DNA of 64,000 nucleotides from Paenibacillus sp. CC-CFT747. Its GTDB lineage: Bacteria; Bacillota; Bacilli; Paenibacillales; NBRC-103111. Made by a program: the position numbers and the translations under genes. Under the pieces are notes generated by a model that made no database searches, had not been told where the DNA came from, and saw only the letters and a list, made by a program, of their open reading frames with translations. The stretch covers positions 4,835,501 to 4,899,500 of the forward strand of contig CP106741.1 in NCBI GenBank assembly GCA_030323305.1, written 5' to 3'. Below are positions 10,238 to 18,931 of this stretch, piece after piece (positions within the stretch are counted from its first letter, which is position 1; each line of letters starts with the position of its first letter).

Positions 10238-13200
10238 ATGACGGATGTGAAAAAGGTAAGGGAAGAGTTCCGGGAGCCGGGAGCCGCCCTCCGGTCCGTG
10301 CCTTTCTGGGCTTGGAACGACAAGCTGGAGCCGGAGGAGCTGGTTCGCCAAATAGCGGATATGCAGGAGAATGGAATGGGCGGCTTTTTCATGCATTCTC
10401 GCGAGGGACTGGAGACGCCCTATATGGGTGAGGAATGGATGAACGTAATCCGTACAGCGGTGAAGGAAGCCGGACGGCTGGGCATGAAAGCGTGGCTGTA
10501 CGACGAAGACCGCTGGCCGTCCGGAACAGCGGGCGGGCGCGTGCCGGCCCAAGGCGATGCCTTTCGCTGCAAGGGGCTGACCCTCGAGGTGGCCGCCGGG
10601 GAATATGAGAACGACGGCCGAATTGTGGCAGTTTTCCGTGCCGTTATTGACGGCTTGAAGCTCATTCGCTGTGAGCGTGTCTCGGCCGAGGGGCGGATCA
10701 CGGAAGGCGGTGATTTGAAGGAAGGCGAGGTCTTCCTGGTCCTTCGGGTCGAGGTAGCGGCGGCCAGTGAGTGGTTCAATGATGAATCTCCACCGGACAA
10801 CTTAAACCCCGATACGGTCCGCGCTTTTATCGAATCGACGTATGAGACATATAAAACGGAATTCGGCGAGCAATTCGGCAAAACGATCGCGGGGGTGTTT
10901 ACCGACGAGCCAAGCGTGCACGATCGCCATTCCCGGTATAACCCGGGACGCGGCTGGGTTCCTTGGACCCCTTCGTTTCCCGACTATTTTGCCGGCAAAC
11001 GCGGATACGATCCGCTCGACACGGTGCCTTATCTGTTTTTTGACGGGGAGCGGTCCCCGATGGCGCGGCATGATTACTGGCGGACGGTGTCCGACCTGTT
11101 TTGTGACGCATACTCCCGGCAGCTCGGAGAATGGTGCGAGCAGAACGGACTCGCTTTTACCGGCCACTATTTAGCGGAGAGCGCCCTTGGCACCGCCACG
11201 CGGGTAGCCGGCTCGATCATGCCGCATTACCGTTATCAGCACGTGCCGGGGATCGATATGCTGAGTGAGCAAACAAACGAGCAGCTTACCGTGAAGCAGT
11301 GCACGAGTGTGGCGAACCAATTCGGCCGACCTTATGTCATTTCGGAAACATACGGCTGCGCGGGCTGGGAGTTTACGTTCGAGGGACAGAAATGGATGGG
11401 CGACTGGCAGTATGTGCTAGGGGTCAACCTTCGCAGCCAGCATCTGACCATGTATTCGATTAAAGGGTGCCGCAAGCGGGACTATCCGCCGTTCTTCGGC
11501 TACCAGACGAGCTGGTGGAAGCATAACCGGCTCGTGGAAGACTACTTCGCCCGTATCGCGGCGGTAACGGCGGAAGGCCGCCCGGTGCGGGATGTTCTCG
11601 TCCTGCATCCGGCATCCACCGCTTGGTCGCTGCTCGGAACGAATCCATATGCGAGTGCCGCCCGGGGAAAGGATCGGAACCTTCCCGAGGTGGACGCCTA
11701 CGGCCATTCGTTTAATGCCTTTTTGCGGACACTGCTCGGCGCTCATTACGATTTTGACCTGGGCGATGAAACCATTATGGCTGAAGCAGGAGACATCCGG
11801 GACGGCAAGCTTTATATCCAGTTGGCAGGCTACGAAACCGTGATCGTGCCGCCCATCCGCACGATGCTCCGAAGCACATTCGAGCTGCTGCTTCGGTTTG
11901 CGGAGGCCGGCGGCCGCATTGTTTTGATGGTACCGGAGGCAGCCATGCTCGAGGGAAGGGCGGTGCCGGCGGAGGAGCTCGGCCGGTTGTACAGCCATCC
12001 GCAAGTAACCACCGTCCGGGGTGCGGAAGAAGTGGTGCGTAAGCTCGAGCAGATCAAACCCCGGGCCGTCAGCATCCGGAGCCGGTTTGGCTCGGAGCAG
12101 CCGGAGCTGTTGGCTTTACTGAAGGATGCCGATGGCTTTCATTCGTTGTTTGTCGTCAACAATGACCGAAAAAGGGGTTTCAACGTATGCATCGAGATGG
12201 ATCGGCTCGGGCGCGTCGAGGAATGGAACCCGTTGACCGGGGAAACTAAAGAGGTTGAGGTCGAAAAAGCGAACGGCCGGCTTCGGTTCTTCGCCTCCTT
12301 CGGTCCGGCGGATTCCAAGCTGTACGTGATTGTGCCCATGGCGGATGCTTTCGCTACAGAGGCCCGGCCAGTGGAGATGCAGCCGGAGACGGCTGCCCAG
12401 TGGGCTTACGCGATGGGAGGAGGCTGGCCGTCTTTGCCGTCTCCGAGAGACGACAAGCTGTACGCCGGCTTCGGGCCGTCCTTCCGCTTCAGCCGCAAGC
12501 AGCCGAATGTGCTGACGCTCGACCAATGCGTTTATAGGCTGGATGATTCTGCAGCCGTTTCCGGACAGCTGGGAGAAGAGGGTGGATCGGGCGGTTGGTC
12601 AGAGAAGATGGACATTTGGCAGGCGCAGCGCGAGATCCGCGAGAAGCTCGGCATGCGGCAGGTTTACTACAACGGCATAACGCAGCGGTACAAATGGATT
12701 CACGAGCCGCATCCGGGCAATGGCACGCCGGCTTCGCTGAAGCTGGTCTTCCAGGTTCAGGAGATGCCGGTAACCGGGCTTCAGCTTGTGCTCGAAGGCT
12801 CGCAGCAATTCCACATCCTTTTCAACGGAGAGGAACAATCTAACGAGCCGGTCGGCTGGTTCGTGGACCGATCCATGGATTGCGTCCGTCTGACGGGAAT
12901 CCGCTCCGGTGTCAACGAACTGGAGCTTCGCTGCCACTATCATCAAGCGATGGAGCTCGAGGATTGCTACCTCATCGGTGACTTCGCTCTGGACCGCGAC
13001 CGCCGCATTATGGCCGAGCCGGACCGCCTGCACACCGGAGACTGGTGCCTGCAGGGATACAGGCATTATCAGGGAAGTATGGTTTATCATGCCGAGTTCG
13101 TGTATCAACCGGAAGAGGGAAAAAGGGCGCTGCTTATGCTCGGTGAGTGGTCGGCCGTAACCATCGAGATCCGGGTCAACGGCAATACGGCAGGTCATGT

Positions 13201-13441
13201 GCCGTGGAAAGCGGCGGACGGTATGGACCTCGCCTCGTATTTGCAGCCGGGCTTGAACCGCCTGGATATCGAAGTGACAGGAAGTCCGCGCAACATGTTC
13301 GGCCCTTTCCACGACGCACAGGGGCATAGGATTACGACAAACTGGAACTCCTTCCGTAAGGAGGGCAGCGAGTATACTCCAGATTATGTCCTTCAGCCGT
13401 ATGGATTGTTCAGCCAGGTGAAGCTGATCGGTCGTATTTAG
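10238..13441 (+). CDS. Large glycoside hydrolase, GH106-like (alpha-L-rhamnosidase type)
   Basis: A 1067-residue cytoplasmic glycosidase with no signal peptide. The N-terminus carries the recognisable opening of the family, PFWAWNDKLEPEELVRQI, GMGGFFMHSREGL and WLYDEDRWPSGTAGG, a TIM-barrel start seen in GH106 rhamnosidases and relatives. The centre has GVFTDEPSVHD, a likely acidic active-site segment. The C-terminal 300 residues look like beta-sandwich sugar-binding modules (VTIEIRVNGNTAGHVPW). The ATG at 10238 follows GAAGGAGG 25 bases after the sialidase-like gene, so the three genes form an operon. The exact linkage cleaved is unknown. The gene is intact, unlike many neighbours. Confidence 0.75.
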   Translation: MTDVKKVREEFREPGAALRSVPFWAWNDKLEPEELVRQIADMQENGMGGFFMHSREGLETPYMGEEWMNVIRTAVKEAGRLGMKAWLYDEDRWPSGTAGGRVPAQGDAFRCKGLTLEVAAGEYENDGRIVAVFRAVIDGLKLIRCERVSAEGRITEGGDLKEGEVFLVLRVEVAAASEWFNDESPPDNLNPDTVRAFIESTYETYKTEFGEQFGKTIAGVFTDEPSVHDRHSRYNPGRGWVPWTPSFPDYFAGKRGYDPLDTVPYLFFDGERSPMARHDYWRTVSDLFCDAYSRQLGEWCEQNGLAFTGHYLAESALGTATRVAGSIMPHYRYQHVPGIDMLSEQTNEQLTVKQCTSVANQFGRPYVISETYGCAGWEFTFEGQKWMGDWQYVLGVNLRSQHLTMYSIKGCRKRDYPPFFGYQTSWWKHNRLVEDYFARIAAVTAEGRPVRDVLVLHPASTAWSLLGTNPYASAARGKDRNLPEVDAYGHSFNAFLRTLLGAHYDFDLGDETIMAEAGDIRDGKLYIQLAGYETVIVPPIRTMLRSTFELLLRFAEAGGRIVLMVPEAAMLEGRAVPAEELGRLYSHPQVTTVRGAEEVVRKLEQIKPRAVSIRSRFGSEQPELLALLKDADGFHSLFVVNNDRKRGFNVCIEMDRLGRVEEWNPLTGETKEVEVEKANGRLRFFASFGPADSKLYVIVPMADAFATEARPVEMQPETAAQWAYAMGGGWPSLPSPRDDKLYAGFGPSFRFSRKQPNVLTLDQCVYRLDDSAAVSGQLGEEGGSGGWSEKMDIWQAQREIREKLGMRQVYYNGITQRYKWIHEPHPGNGTPASLKLVFQVQEMPVTGLQLVLEGSQQFHILFNGEEQSNEPVGWFVDRSMDCVRLTGIRSGVNELELRCHYHQAMELEDCYLIGDFALDRDRRIMAEPDRLHTGDWCLQGYRHYQGSMVYHAEFVYQPEEGKRALLMLGEWSAVTIEIRVNGNTAGHVPWKAADGMDLASYLQPGLNRLDIEVTGSPRNMFGPFHDAQGHRITTNWNSFRKEGSEYTPDYVLQPYGLFSQVKLIGRI

Positions 13442-13456
13442 ATGGGGACAAACTTT

Positions 13457-13499
13457 AGAGGCGAGTTCCACTCCTTCGAGATGGACCTCGCCTCTTTTT
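13457..13499 (+). terminator. Rho-independent terminator after the glycoside hydrolase operon
   Basis: AGAGGCGAG(t)TCCA pairs with TGGA(c)CTCGCCTCT, followed by TTTTT. It shares loop and stem sequence with the terminator at 7994. Confidence 0.88.
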
Positions 13500-13750
13500 A
13501 AGCTGGAAATCAATTCGATGCCACTCCCTGCAGGCCACTTATTCGATAAAAGACAGGGTAAGAAGGAGAACAGCGTAGCCGAAGGCTTCTAGCAAAGCCG
13601 GCTTTGTTGTTCGCGGGGAAGCTTCTCCTTCATAACATTCAAGAGAACTCCACCGGAAAGGAAACTAAAAATAGCAGCAATGGTCTGCTCTTCTAAAACA
13701 TCAGACTTGTTCAAACACGGCATCTAAATGGAAGATACGAGGTAATCGCT
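13500..13750. other. Intergenic stretch with a long inverted repeat
   Basis: No convincing gene. The GAAGGAGAA at 13562-13570 is complementary to TTCTCCTTC at 13623-13631, with further partial pairing between them. This may be an RNA hairpin or the end of a lost mobile element. Confidence 0.3.
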
Positions 13751-13759
13751 TTGGGTAGG

Positions 13760-13793
13760 TTGACACAATTATATCCTAACATTAGGATACAAT
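13760..13793 (+). promoter_or_regulatory. Promoter with MarR-type operator
   Basis: A perfect -35 TTGACA (13760-13765) is followed at 17 bases by TAGGAT as -10 (13783-13788). The palindrome TATCCTAACATTAGGATA (13772-13789, 8-base arms, two-base centre) covers the spacer and -10, so a dimeric repressor bound here would block RNA polymerase. The adjacent remnant encodes a MarR-type protein, the expected autoregulator. Confidence 0.65.
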
Positions 13794-13822
13794 TAAGTAT
13801 TAGGGAAAAGGGAGGGGGACAA

Positions 13823-14032
13823 ATAGAGATTAAAATCATTAAACCCCAGGACCAAGCAAAAGGTGAATCTGACGGCACTATTCGTACTGAGCATTTCATG
13901 ATTCTTGAACTTTTATTTAAAAAGGGGCCCCATCTAGTACAAAAAATCAGTGAAAAATTTTCTGTTCCTAGTGGAAGTAGCACTTATGTTGTAGATAAAT
14001 TAGAAAAAAAGGGCAAGTACAAAGGCAGCTAA
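13823..14032 (+). pseudogene. MarR-family regulator remnant
   Basis: The segment FMILELLFKKGPHLVQKI...VPSGSSTYVVDKLEKKG matches the DNA-binding winged helix of small MarR regulators (roughly recognition helix and wing start). The N-terminal dimer helix is missing and the protein stops right after the wing, so both ends are damaged. A GGGAGGGGG ribosome site is followed by ATA where a start codon is expected (13823). An upstream TTG at 13751 would lie inside the promoter and is not credible. It is the first gene of an operon with the two genes that follow. Such MarR genes often sit before a YjdI/YjdJ-type pair, presumably repressing it under non-stress conditions (inference). Confidence 0.6.
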
Positions 14033-14078
14033 GTTGAATTAAATTGAATTTAAATTGGAGTGAGGAGTGAGGTCATTA

Positions 14079-14336
14079 ATGAATGATGAATGGAAGCGGT
14101 ATATTGGGAAAGATATCGAAATTATATTTCACCCAGCAAGATGCATTCATTCGGCAAATTGTGTAAAAGGGTTACCGGGTGTGTTCAATGTTAAGAAGAA
14201 GCCATGGGTTCATGCTGATGGAGAAACGGCTGAAAACATTGCAGCTCAAATTAATAAATGTCCTAGTGGTGCTTTAGAATACATAAGGAAAGATAACGCT
14301 AATGAAGCGAGATATGATCATGGAAACGAAACCTAA
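14079..14336 (+). CDS. YjdI-like (4Fe-4S)-binding protein
   Basis: Small iron-sulphur protein of the divergent 4Fe-4S mono-cluster family (Fer4_19). The cysteine pattern is visible as HPARCIHSANCVKG in the first half and INKCPSGALEY near the end; PWVHADGE between them is typical. The ATG at 14079 has GTGAGG six bases upstream; a GTG at 14067 is also open. It is followed 18 bases later by a YjdJ-like acetyltransferase, the usual partner in Bacillales and enterobacteria. The biochemical role of the pair is not established. The flanking MarR promoter suggests stress-dependent expression. Confidence 0.85.
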   Translation: MNDEWKRYIGKDIEIIFHPARCIHSANCVKGLPGVFNVKKKPWVHADGETAENIAAQINKCPSGALEYIRKDNANEARYDHGNET

Positions 14337-14354
14337 CGAGGTAGGGGAATAAGA

Positions 14355-14630
14355 ATGTTCGAAATTAAAGAAGATACGAACGGTTTTTATGTAGGGGAAC
14401 AAGATCATAAAGAAGCAGAGATCCATTATGTTCCGAGTGGGAATGATATTATTATTGTAGACCACACGATTGTTTCTGATAGTCTAGGTGGTCAAGGTGT
14501 AGGACAGGCCTTGGTGAAGCGATTAGTCGAATTTGCTAGGACTAAAGGGATTAAGATAATGCCTTTATGTCCTTTTGCTAAAAGTCAATTTGACCGTCAT
14601 GAAGATTATTCTGATGTATTATTAAAATAA
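14355..14630 (+). CDS. YjdJ-like GNAT N-acetyltransferase
   Basis: A minimal 91-residue acetyltransferase of the Acetyltransf_CG group. It contains the acetyl-CoA loop (GGQGVGQALVKRLVEFA) and the characteristic end MPLCPFAKSQFDRHEDY. It starts after GTAGGGGAATAAGA and is cotranscribed with the Fe-S protein gene upstream. The length and motif order match complete family members. The substrate is unknown. Confidence 0.88.
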   Translation: MFEIKEDTNGFYVGEQDHKEAEIHYVPSGNDIIIVDHTIVSDSLGGQGVGQALVKRLVEFARTKGIKIMPLCPFAKSQFDRHEDYSDVLLK

Positions 14631-14740
14631 TATATTGGCTATACCTGTGTTTAGAAAAGTCGCGCCGAGAAAAGCTTCTGCATGAAAAAGTTATTATTGA
14701 CTACATTACTTGATCTCATGGATATATATGGTAACCAATA

Positions 14741-14780
14741 AATAGGGTCGCGGCAAATTTCTCGCGATCCTATTTGTATT
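14741..14780 (+). terminator. Terminator of the MarR/YjdI/YjdJ operon
   Basis: AATAGGgTCGCG pairs with CGCGAtCCTATT, followed by a T-rich stretch. Confidence 0.7.
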
Positions 14781-14869
14781 TTCTGTACATTTTTGTGCAT
14801 GAAGGTATTTTCTGGGTTTCACCGAAATGATTATGGGGTATGGGAACTTAGCAGCAAGGTGGTGAGAAC

Positions 14870-15070
14870 TTGAGAAGGATGTTTGCTTACAGCAGTATTG
14901 GTTTACTTGCTTTGCTCGCTTTTTTCTTGTATCACGAGGAAAATCAATTCAAGACTATGCCGGCGGACATAAAAGTCGAAGCAGCATTAGAAACAAATCC
15001 TAATCCTGGTATGAAATATAGTGACCTTTTGCTTGAAGTAGACATTCACCATGAGAAGGATAGTGAATAA
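14870..15070 (+). CDS. Small membrane-anchored hypothetical protein
   Basis: A 66-residue protein that I do not recognise. It opens with TTG after GGTGGTGA, has one membrane segment (about residues 9-21, IGLLALLAFFLY) and an acidic tail of about 40 residues. The topology suggests a signal anchor with the tail outside. It overlaps the next small ORF by 20 bases, which would allow translational coupling. It may be a true small gene or the start of a broken larger one. Confidence 0.4.
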   Translation: MRRMFAYSSIGLLALLAFFLYHEENQFKTMPADIKVEAALETNPNPGMKYSDLLLEVDIHHEKDSE

Positions 15071-15227
15071 GGAGAAAGGGTTCTTTCATCCTACGAGTGT
15101 CGGTAATAATTCCGAAGATATCCCAAGGATTATGGATACCCTGCATGCTAACGGGTTAATCGCTAACATAGATCCTAAGATATTCCATCATGGGGTTTTG
15201 GAGCCCGACAGGAGCCGGAGATTATAG
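15051..15227 (+). CDS. Possible small ORF, 58 residues
   Basis: Starts at ATG 15051 inside the end of the preceding ORF in another frame and stops at TAG 15225-15227. The central stretch IPRIMDTLHANGLIANIDPK looks like natural protein sequence (helix then loop), but I cannot assign a family. No separate ribosome site is needed if it is coupled to the upstream gene. Alternatively the three adjacent ORFs here are pieces of one gene broken by frameshifts. Confidence 0.3.
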   Translation: MRRIVNKEKGFFHPTSVGNNSEDIPRIMDTLHANGLIANIDPKIFHHGVLEPDRSRRL

Positions 15228-15228
15228 G

Positions 15229-15366
15229 ATGAGAGTGTATTTTAAAAAGGGGAAGGGTTTTGATTCGACTCAGGAGATGTATTTGATCTATATTCATCGG
15301 GAAGAGGCAGCGTTTGGAAGAGAAATTTACTGGACCAAGTTGATACGAATAAATTCTGGACTATAG
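15229..15366 (+). CDS. Possible small ORF, 45 residues
   Basis: Starts two bases after the preceding stop (ATG 15229) and ends at TAG 15364-15366. The product is rich in aromatic and charged residues (EMYLIYIHREEAAFGREIYW) and looks coding, but no family is recognised. Treat it as a candidate only; it could be a remnant of a larger gene together with its upstream neighbours. Confidence 0.25.
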   Translation: MRVYFKKGKGFDSTQEMYLIYIHREEAAFGREIYWTKLIRINSGL

Positions 15367-15459
15367 AAAGAAGGTTTCCGTTCAGCTCCGAATGATTAAG
15401 AGGAGGAACCCCAGATGATTAATTAAAGAATTAATTCTAAATGTGTAATTCTAAAGGAA

Positions 15460-15508
15460 AGGAAAAAGAATAAAAAGGAATAAGAATAAAAAGGAATAAG
15501 AATAACAG
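15460..15508 (+). repeat. Short A-rich tandem repeat
   Basis: A 16-base unit (AATAAAAAGGAATAAG) occurs slightly more than twice, with a degenerate third copy on the left. The surrounding 15370-15900 is AT-rich and I see no gene in it. Confidence 0.6.
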
Positions 15509-15997
15509 TTAGACATGTTCACAAAAACCGTATTTTGTACATATGTCGGTTTGGAAGAAGCCATCTCAATATATAATTGAAGTAAACCAAACGAAAACCA
15601 GTCATCTTGAATGATGACCATTTTGTACTCAATGACAGTTTACGGTTTCTTGTGTGGTAGGTATCGCTATGTGGATCGGATATCGATCGGATCACAATCA
15701 CTCATCCGATCAATTTTTGGGGATCTGAATTCTATGGGCCTTAGGATAGTTTCTGAATATTATCGAATCGCGTGTTAGGTAGTTGCTTCGTCAATTCGAT
15801 TCATGTGGGCACCGTAAAGCTTGGCTCGGCGATCTGAATGAGTGGAATGAGTGATGTCGTGATGTTTTTGTTTTCTTATTTGAACTAGAAGTTGAACTTA
15901 ACCAAGATGGTGGTTGTTCAATTACCTCCAGATCATTTAAGACATTGGAAGTACAAGCGACTGCCCCCGAGCTATAAAATAACTCTCCTCGAAATTT

Positions 15998-16028
<31 letters not shown>

Positions 16029-16077
16029 AATTACGATGATTATTGGTTATGGCCCGTTGCCGTCCGTTGTTGTGCGG

Positions 16078-16126
16078 TGACAAGAACTTGAGGTCATAAA
16101 TGACAAGAACTTTATCCCACTCCCCA
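16078..16126. mobile_element. IS-end-like repeat, copy A
   Basis: Two adjacent copies of TGACAAGAACTT occur, the second running into TTATCCCACTCCC. The same arrangement is found at 35241-35420, and a diverged form at 40639-40752. It sits exactly where the AraC fragment loses its frame, so it is probably what is left of an insertion. Multiple repeats at an end are typical of IS21-like elements (inference). Confidence 0.5.
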
Positions 16127-16128
16127 TA

Positions 16129-16407
16129 CAGAGAAAATTTTGAAAGTAAAAAACCTTGAGCCGTCTCGTACGCGGTCGCAAGTCTGACAATTCCCGTAGC
16201 GGTGTCTCCGACTAGTTCGGAAAAGGCTTGCCAGATCGAGTAATATTGGTCGGTCGTGACTAACGGTTCGTTGATGACGGTTAACGGTAGACGGGCTTGG
16301 CGCGCTACGTCAATGGGTTCTACCCCTATTCCTCTCAGGCTTGTCCAGAAGCCTGGCGCGATCTTGATACGGTTCGCGGAAGGAGCGTTCATGCTGTCAA
16401 CCTCCAA
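16129..16407 (-). pseudogene. AraC-family regulator, N-terminal fragment
   Basis: About 90 residues of the N-terminal ligand domain of OruR/GliR-type AraC regulators (APGFWTSLRGIGVEPIDVA, then DQYYSIWQAFSELVG). The reading runs into an IS-end-like repeat at 16078-16126 and the DNA-binding half is absent. The likely start is ATG 16392 or 16407. It is non-functional as it stands. Confidence 0.7.
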
Positions 16408-16463
16408 GGATAAAGTCCAATTGCAAATGGTCCACGGAGCCCGTGGATCATTGATTCTTCTGA

Positions 16464-16985
16464 TTATAGCTTAACCGTCGAGCAGCGTCGGACCTCCTGA
16501 ACATGATACCGATCGACCAGCTCTTCCAGAAATCGGTCGTAATCGGGGTAGCTCAGCATCTGAGACACTTCCGGCAGCCTGGCGATCAACTCGTGATTCA
16601 AGACCAGCCCGCTGTTTTTGAACAGAACAAAATAATTCAGCACCAGCTCATTCGCCATCGCATAATCCTGCAGCCGCTGCCGCGCTTCAATCACTTGGTA
16701 CAACGTCGAGCTGCTAAACGCATCGGTCACCAGTCGAAGACGTCTTGGAATCGCCCGTCATTTTGCGAGCCATCTCGTTGATCGCCTTCAACCGATTATC
16801 TATCCCCCCATGCCCTGCTCGAGCAGAACACGGTTCGAGTCCTTCACTTCCTCCTCGAGCACAGACGACGTGCGCTGGTAGATGAACACGCCGACGATCG
16901 CGGAAAGCAGCATAATGATCAGAAACGGAACAATATATTTTAACCAAATCATCGTTTTCGTCGATAATGGAGCGTGTTTCCTCAT
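16464..16985 (-). pseudogene. Membrane AraC-type sensor regulator, truncated and frameshifted
   Basis: N-terminal part of a Paenibacillus-style transmembrane AraC regulator. The start is ATG 16985 after AAGGGA. One membrane helix (YIVPFLIIMLLSAIVGVFIY) is followed by an extracellular sensor domain (IDNRLKAINEMARK, VIEARQRLQDYAM, LVLNYFVLFKNSG). One frameshift falls in a GGGGGG run near 16804 and a second near 16730. The protein then ends after about 170 residues; the second membrane helix and the HTH domain are missing. It lies just downstream of the ABC permease and probably once controlled that operon. Confidence 0.7.
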
Positions 16986-17128
16986 CGGGAGTCCCTTCCG
17001 TTTGGAAGTGAAACGCTCACAATTATATGTTTCAGCCATCGATATCATGCTGCGAGAAAGAAATTTCGATCGGCGAGGGCATAACAAAGAGAGGGGCGCA
17101 AGCCTTCCCCCTCATCGCGCCGCTGCCG

Positions 17129-17973
17129 TCATTGCTTGATGCCGGTCAGTGCGATACTCTCGATGATATAACGCTGAAGGAACAAGTAGACCACCAGAAT
17201 CGGCAACAGACTGATCATGGTCGCCGCCATGACGATGGCCACGTAGTCGCTCTCTCCCTTGTTGTACTTGAACATGGCCATCCCGATCTGCACCGTATAT
17301 TTATCCGCATCCTGGATCACGAGCAGCGGCCATAGGAAATCGTTCCAGACGCCGAGAAAGTGCAGAATGACCAGCGTAGCGATCATCGGGCCGCAGAGCG
17401 GGATGAATATTTTCGTAAAAATCGTGAACTCCCCCGAGCCGTCGACGATGGCGGCCTCCCGCAGGCTCGAAGGAAGCTGATCCATAAACTGCTTGGCAAG
17501 AAAGGTACCGAAGCCGTAGGTGATGGCCGGCAAATAAAACGCCCAATACGAATTCAGCAGATTCAGCTTGTTAAACAGCTGATAGAGCGGAATCATCGTA
17601 ATCTCGAACGGAATCATCATCGTACTGAGCGCCAAGATCAATACGAGACGGGAGCCTCTGAATTTGATCTTGGACAACGCGTACCCCGAAGCGCACGCCG
17701 AGACGGTGCTGATGAGAATGACAAAAAAGGATACGACCAGAGAATTCCAAATGTATTTGAGCAAAGGAACGTTCAGCATAGCGATGTGATAGGTTTGCAG
17801 GGATGGCTTCAGCGGCCAAAATCTCGGGGGAAACGGCATGTTCGCCACGGCATCCCAGTCGAGGCTCGTGGTAAACATCCAGACAAATGGAATGGCCATT
17901 ACGACGGAGCCCAGAACGAGCACCGCGAACACGAAAGCGTTCCCGCCCCTAATCGGCGTCTATACGCAGGCAT
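17129..17973 (-). CDS. Carbohydrate ABC transporter permease (MalG type), N-terminal frameshift
   Basis: Inner-membrane permease of a sugar importer, six membrane helices. The EAA loop that contacts the ATPase is visible (SLREAAIVDGSGEFTIFTKIFIPLCGP), and the protein ends with the typical LTGIKQ. The frame from ATG 17973, which has AAGGGGAAG upstream, breaks in a run of four C at 17946-17949. One added base joins it to the main frame for 281 residues, the usual length. It pairs with the permease at 18010 and the lipoprotein at 18932. No ATPase gene is present; such systems share a genome-wide MsmK-type ATPase. Confidence 0.88.
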
Positions 17974-18009
17974 GACGAATCTTCCCCTTTCCACGAAGCG
18001 GCCGAACGA

Positions 18010-18880
18010 TCATTCCGCCGTATTTCGGCTGAAGGCTTTCAAATTGATCAGGCTGAGGACCATAATAATCGCGAACAAAAGGAAGGCTGCGGCCGACCCG
18101 ATGCCGATCTGTCCCGCGCTGAACGCGTTCCGGTAAATATAGAGCACGATCGTGAGCAGCGCGCCGTTCGGATTTCCGGCATCCCCTCCGATCACCCATA
18201 CGTCCCCGAAACGCTTCATGCCGGCGATCGTGGCGATGACGATGACGAAAACGAAGATCGGGCGAACATAGGGGATCGTAATGTACCGCCATTTGCGAAA
18301 CGGACTGGCCCCGTCTACCTCGGCCGCCTCGTACAGCTCGCGCGGCACGCTCTGCAGGCCCGCCAGAAAAATAACCGTATTGTAGCCGACCGAATGCCAG
18401 ATGCCCATCAGTACGATCCCGACCGGCGCGAAGGCGGGATCCGTGAACCATCCGACGTTCCCGATATGGATGAGCTTCAGAAAGCTGTTCATGAGGCCGT
18501 GATCGGTCGGATAAAAAATATAGGTGAACAAAATCGAGGTACCTACCACGGAGGCGACATTAGGGAGAAAGAAGATGCTCTTGAAAAGTTTTTCCCGAGC
18601 TTCACGTTATGAATAAAGGTGGCGAGCACGAACGGAAGCACGACGCCGGACGAAACGGACATGAGACTCATATACAGCGTATTCGTAACCGACTTCCAGA
18701 AATTCGGATCATCGGTCACCCATTTGTAATTCGTCATCCCATAATCGGAGGTACCGGTCGGACCCTTTAGGCTGAGCTCGAACGAGGCCGCCATCGGGTA
18801 TAGAAAAAGACGCAGATGCCGACCAACATCGGAGCGACGAACAAATAACCGACCCAGTCGTTTCGGAACGAACGGCTCAC
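18010..18880 (-). pseudogene. Carbohydrate ABC transporter permease (MalF type), two frameshifts
   Basis: Partner permease of the sugar importer. The GTG start at 18880 has GGAGGG upstream. The first helix region reads VGYLFVAPMLVGICVFF. The EAA loop ELYEAAEVDGASPFRKWRYITIP is intact. Single-base losses near 18800-18806 and at the CCC run 18594-18596 split the frame; restoring both gives 290 residues. It lies 37 bases upstream of the second permease and 52 bases downstream of the lipoprotein gene, in transport-operon order. Confidence 0.85.
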
Positions 18881-18931
18881 GCCAATCCCTCCAAGCAGAT
18901 GAAGGGCGGACTTGCATCCGCCCTTTCCGTA

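Noticed and set aside
12599..13513. A 304-codon minus-strand frame
   Set aside because: Antisense of the GH106-like gene with no recognisable domain and running through its terminator.
15460..15508. CRISPR array
   Set aside because: The repeat unit is only 16 bases, directly adjoining and A-rich, with no spacers and no cas genes.
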